Shown piece by piece: positions 6,527-6,765 of a stretch of DNA of 6,765 nt. Each line of letters begins with the position of its first letter. Position 1 is the first letter of the stretch. The position numbers and the translations under genes were made by a program. This stretch comes from an uncultured Anaerolineae bacterium (GTDB lineage Bacteria > Chloroflexota > Anaerolineae > Anaerolineales > Villigracilaceae): positions 1 through 6,765 of the forward strand of contig CAIRYE010000009.1 in NCBI GenBank assembly GCA_903882765.1. The letters run 5' to 3'. A model generated the notes under the pieces. It did no database searches, was not told the origin of the DNA, and saw only the letters and a list, made by a program, of their open reading frames with translations.

Positions 6527-6595
6527 CTGGCGATCTGTTTTGGGCAGACCCATAACTTTGCGCCCTTACCTCGCGGCAAGTTTGCGTTTTCGGAT
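6515..6595 (-). ncRNA. GEMM-I family (c-di-GMP-I class) riboswitch candidate
   Basis: The minus-strand leader shows the elements of this cyclic-dinucleotide aptamer in order. GCAAA is followed by a 6-bp hairpin (CTTGCC / GGTAAG, 6565-6580, one G-U) with a GCGA tetraloop, then GGCGCAAAG, then GGGTCT. A second hairpin follows (GGTCTG / CAGATC, 6532-6550), and then the conserved 3' segment ending CTGCCGAA. The last 19 nt (AGATCGCCAGACTGCCGAA) align without gaps to the remembered family form ending AGCCGGGCTGCCGAA. The GNRA loop suits docking into the second stem. A closing P1 helix is not obvious. In my hand alignment the ligand-reading position 20 is C where G (c-di-GMP) or A (cGAMP-selective variants) is expected, so the ligand is unsettled. 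A terminator sharing the 3' segment implies that binding would allow read-through. Confidence 0.75.
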
Positions 6596-6613
6596 AAATG
6601 GGAACTTACTCTT

Positions 6614-6642
6614 TTTATAATAACCCTGAATTCAACATTGAA
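6614..6642 (-). promoter_or_regulatory. Possible protease promoter at the insertion sequence edge
   Basis: On the minus strand TATAAA (6614-6619) lies 17 bp after TTCAAT (6637-6642). The -10 is good, the -35 poor (three of six). The predicted start near 6606 would put the aptamer about 12 nt into the transcript, which suits a riboswitch leader. The -35 lies in the last codons of the transposase, so the insertion sequence may have created or replaced this promoter. Confidence 0.45.
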
Positions 6643-6765
6643 GTGCAACTAACTGTTCATGAAATGCCTCGTACGGTGTTTTGTAACCGAGGCACTTCCT
6701 AGGCCGGTGATTCAATCTATCCATGATCCATTCTAAGGCAAAATCGGGAACGGTATCAAAATCAG
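6621..6765 (-). mobile_element. Terminal part of an IS30-family insertion sequence
   Basis: Only the transposase-3' end of the element lies in the window; the rest continues past the right edge. In related IS30 elements the terminal inverted repeat falls around the transposase stop, and GTTGCACTTCAATGTTGAAT here is the likely candidate. The other end is not visible, so neither the inverted repeat nor a target duplication can be confirmed, and the left boundary given is approximate. The element abuts the leader of the protease gene. Confidence 0.7.
6632..6765 (-). CDS. IS30-family transposase, C-terminal 43 residues (partial)
   Basis: Translation of the minus strand from the window edge to a TGA at 6632-6634 gives 43 residues containing WIMDRLNHRPRKCLGYKTP, then YEAFHEQLVALQC. 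The LNxRPRKCLGYKTPxE wording and a VALQ-type end are characteristic of the C terminus of IS30-family DDE transposases. The DDE residues, except those expected further upstream, cannot be assessed. The frame is intact to the stop, so nothing here shows that the element is dead. Confidence 0.9.
   Translation of the reverse strand, partial: DFDTVPDFALEWIMDRLNHRPRKCLGYKTPYEAFHEQLVALQC

Noticed and set aside
6445..6648. N-terminal extension of the protease to the ATG at 6648
   Set aside because: It would translate through the aptamer and terminator and bury the signal peptide 68 residues in. The ATG at 6444 has a proper ribosome-binding site.

Overview
This looks like a bacterial chromosome segment of moderate-to-high GC, most plausibly from a Chloroflexota (Anaerolineae-like) bacterium. 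That guess rests on family resemblance: a dephospho-CoA kinase with a C-terminal extension and an unusual IEAVKLLE motif, a CdaA/CdaR pair without glmM, and G/A-rich intergenic repeats. No 16S or other decisive taxonomic marker is present, so the assignment is an inference.

Layout, left to right. Positions 3-77 hold the last codons of a plus-strand gene whose product I do not recognise. A strong plus-strand terminator follows (103-133). Positions 140-535 are a purine-rich tandem repeat block built on a 110-bp unit, lying in the gap between convergent genes. A 13-bp-stem terminator (683-713) closes the minus-strand operon from the right. That operon reads leftward from a near-consensus promoter (5456-5484): coaE with a GNAT-like C-terminal extension (4274-5407), cdaA (3383-4243), cdaR (2136-3386) and der (718-2091). 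cdaA and cdaR overlap by 4 bp. The operon joins coenzyme A synthesis, the membrane diadenylate cyclase that makes c-di-AMP with its YbbR-domain partner, and a ribosome-assembly GTPase.

Upstream of coaE, on the same strand, is a separate unit: a secreted S1-family serine protease (5635-6444) with its own terminator (5581-5612). Its roughly 160-nt leader is the most interesting part of the window. It carries a GEMM-I-type (c-di-GMP-I class) riboswitch candidate (about 6515-6595). The 3' conserved segment of this aptamer is also the 5' arm of an intrinsic terminator with a U tract (6493-6526), which is the layout of a transcription-attenuating switch. My hand alignment puts C at the position that is usually the ligand-reading G20, so ligand preference is uncertain. 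The right edge (6632-6765) is the C-terminal end of an IS30-family transposase. The insertion sequence stops almost exactly where the protease leader begins and may supply part of its promoter.

Two nucleotide second-messenger devices therefore lie side by side: a c-di-AMP synthase operon and a putative cyclic-dinucleotide-sensing leader on a secreted protease.
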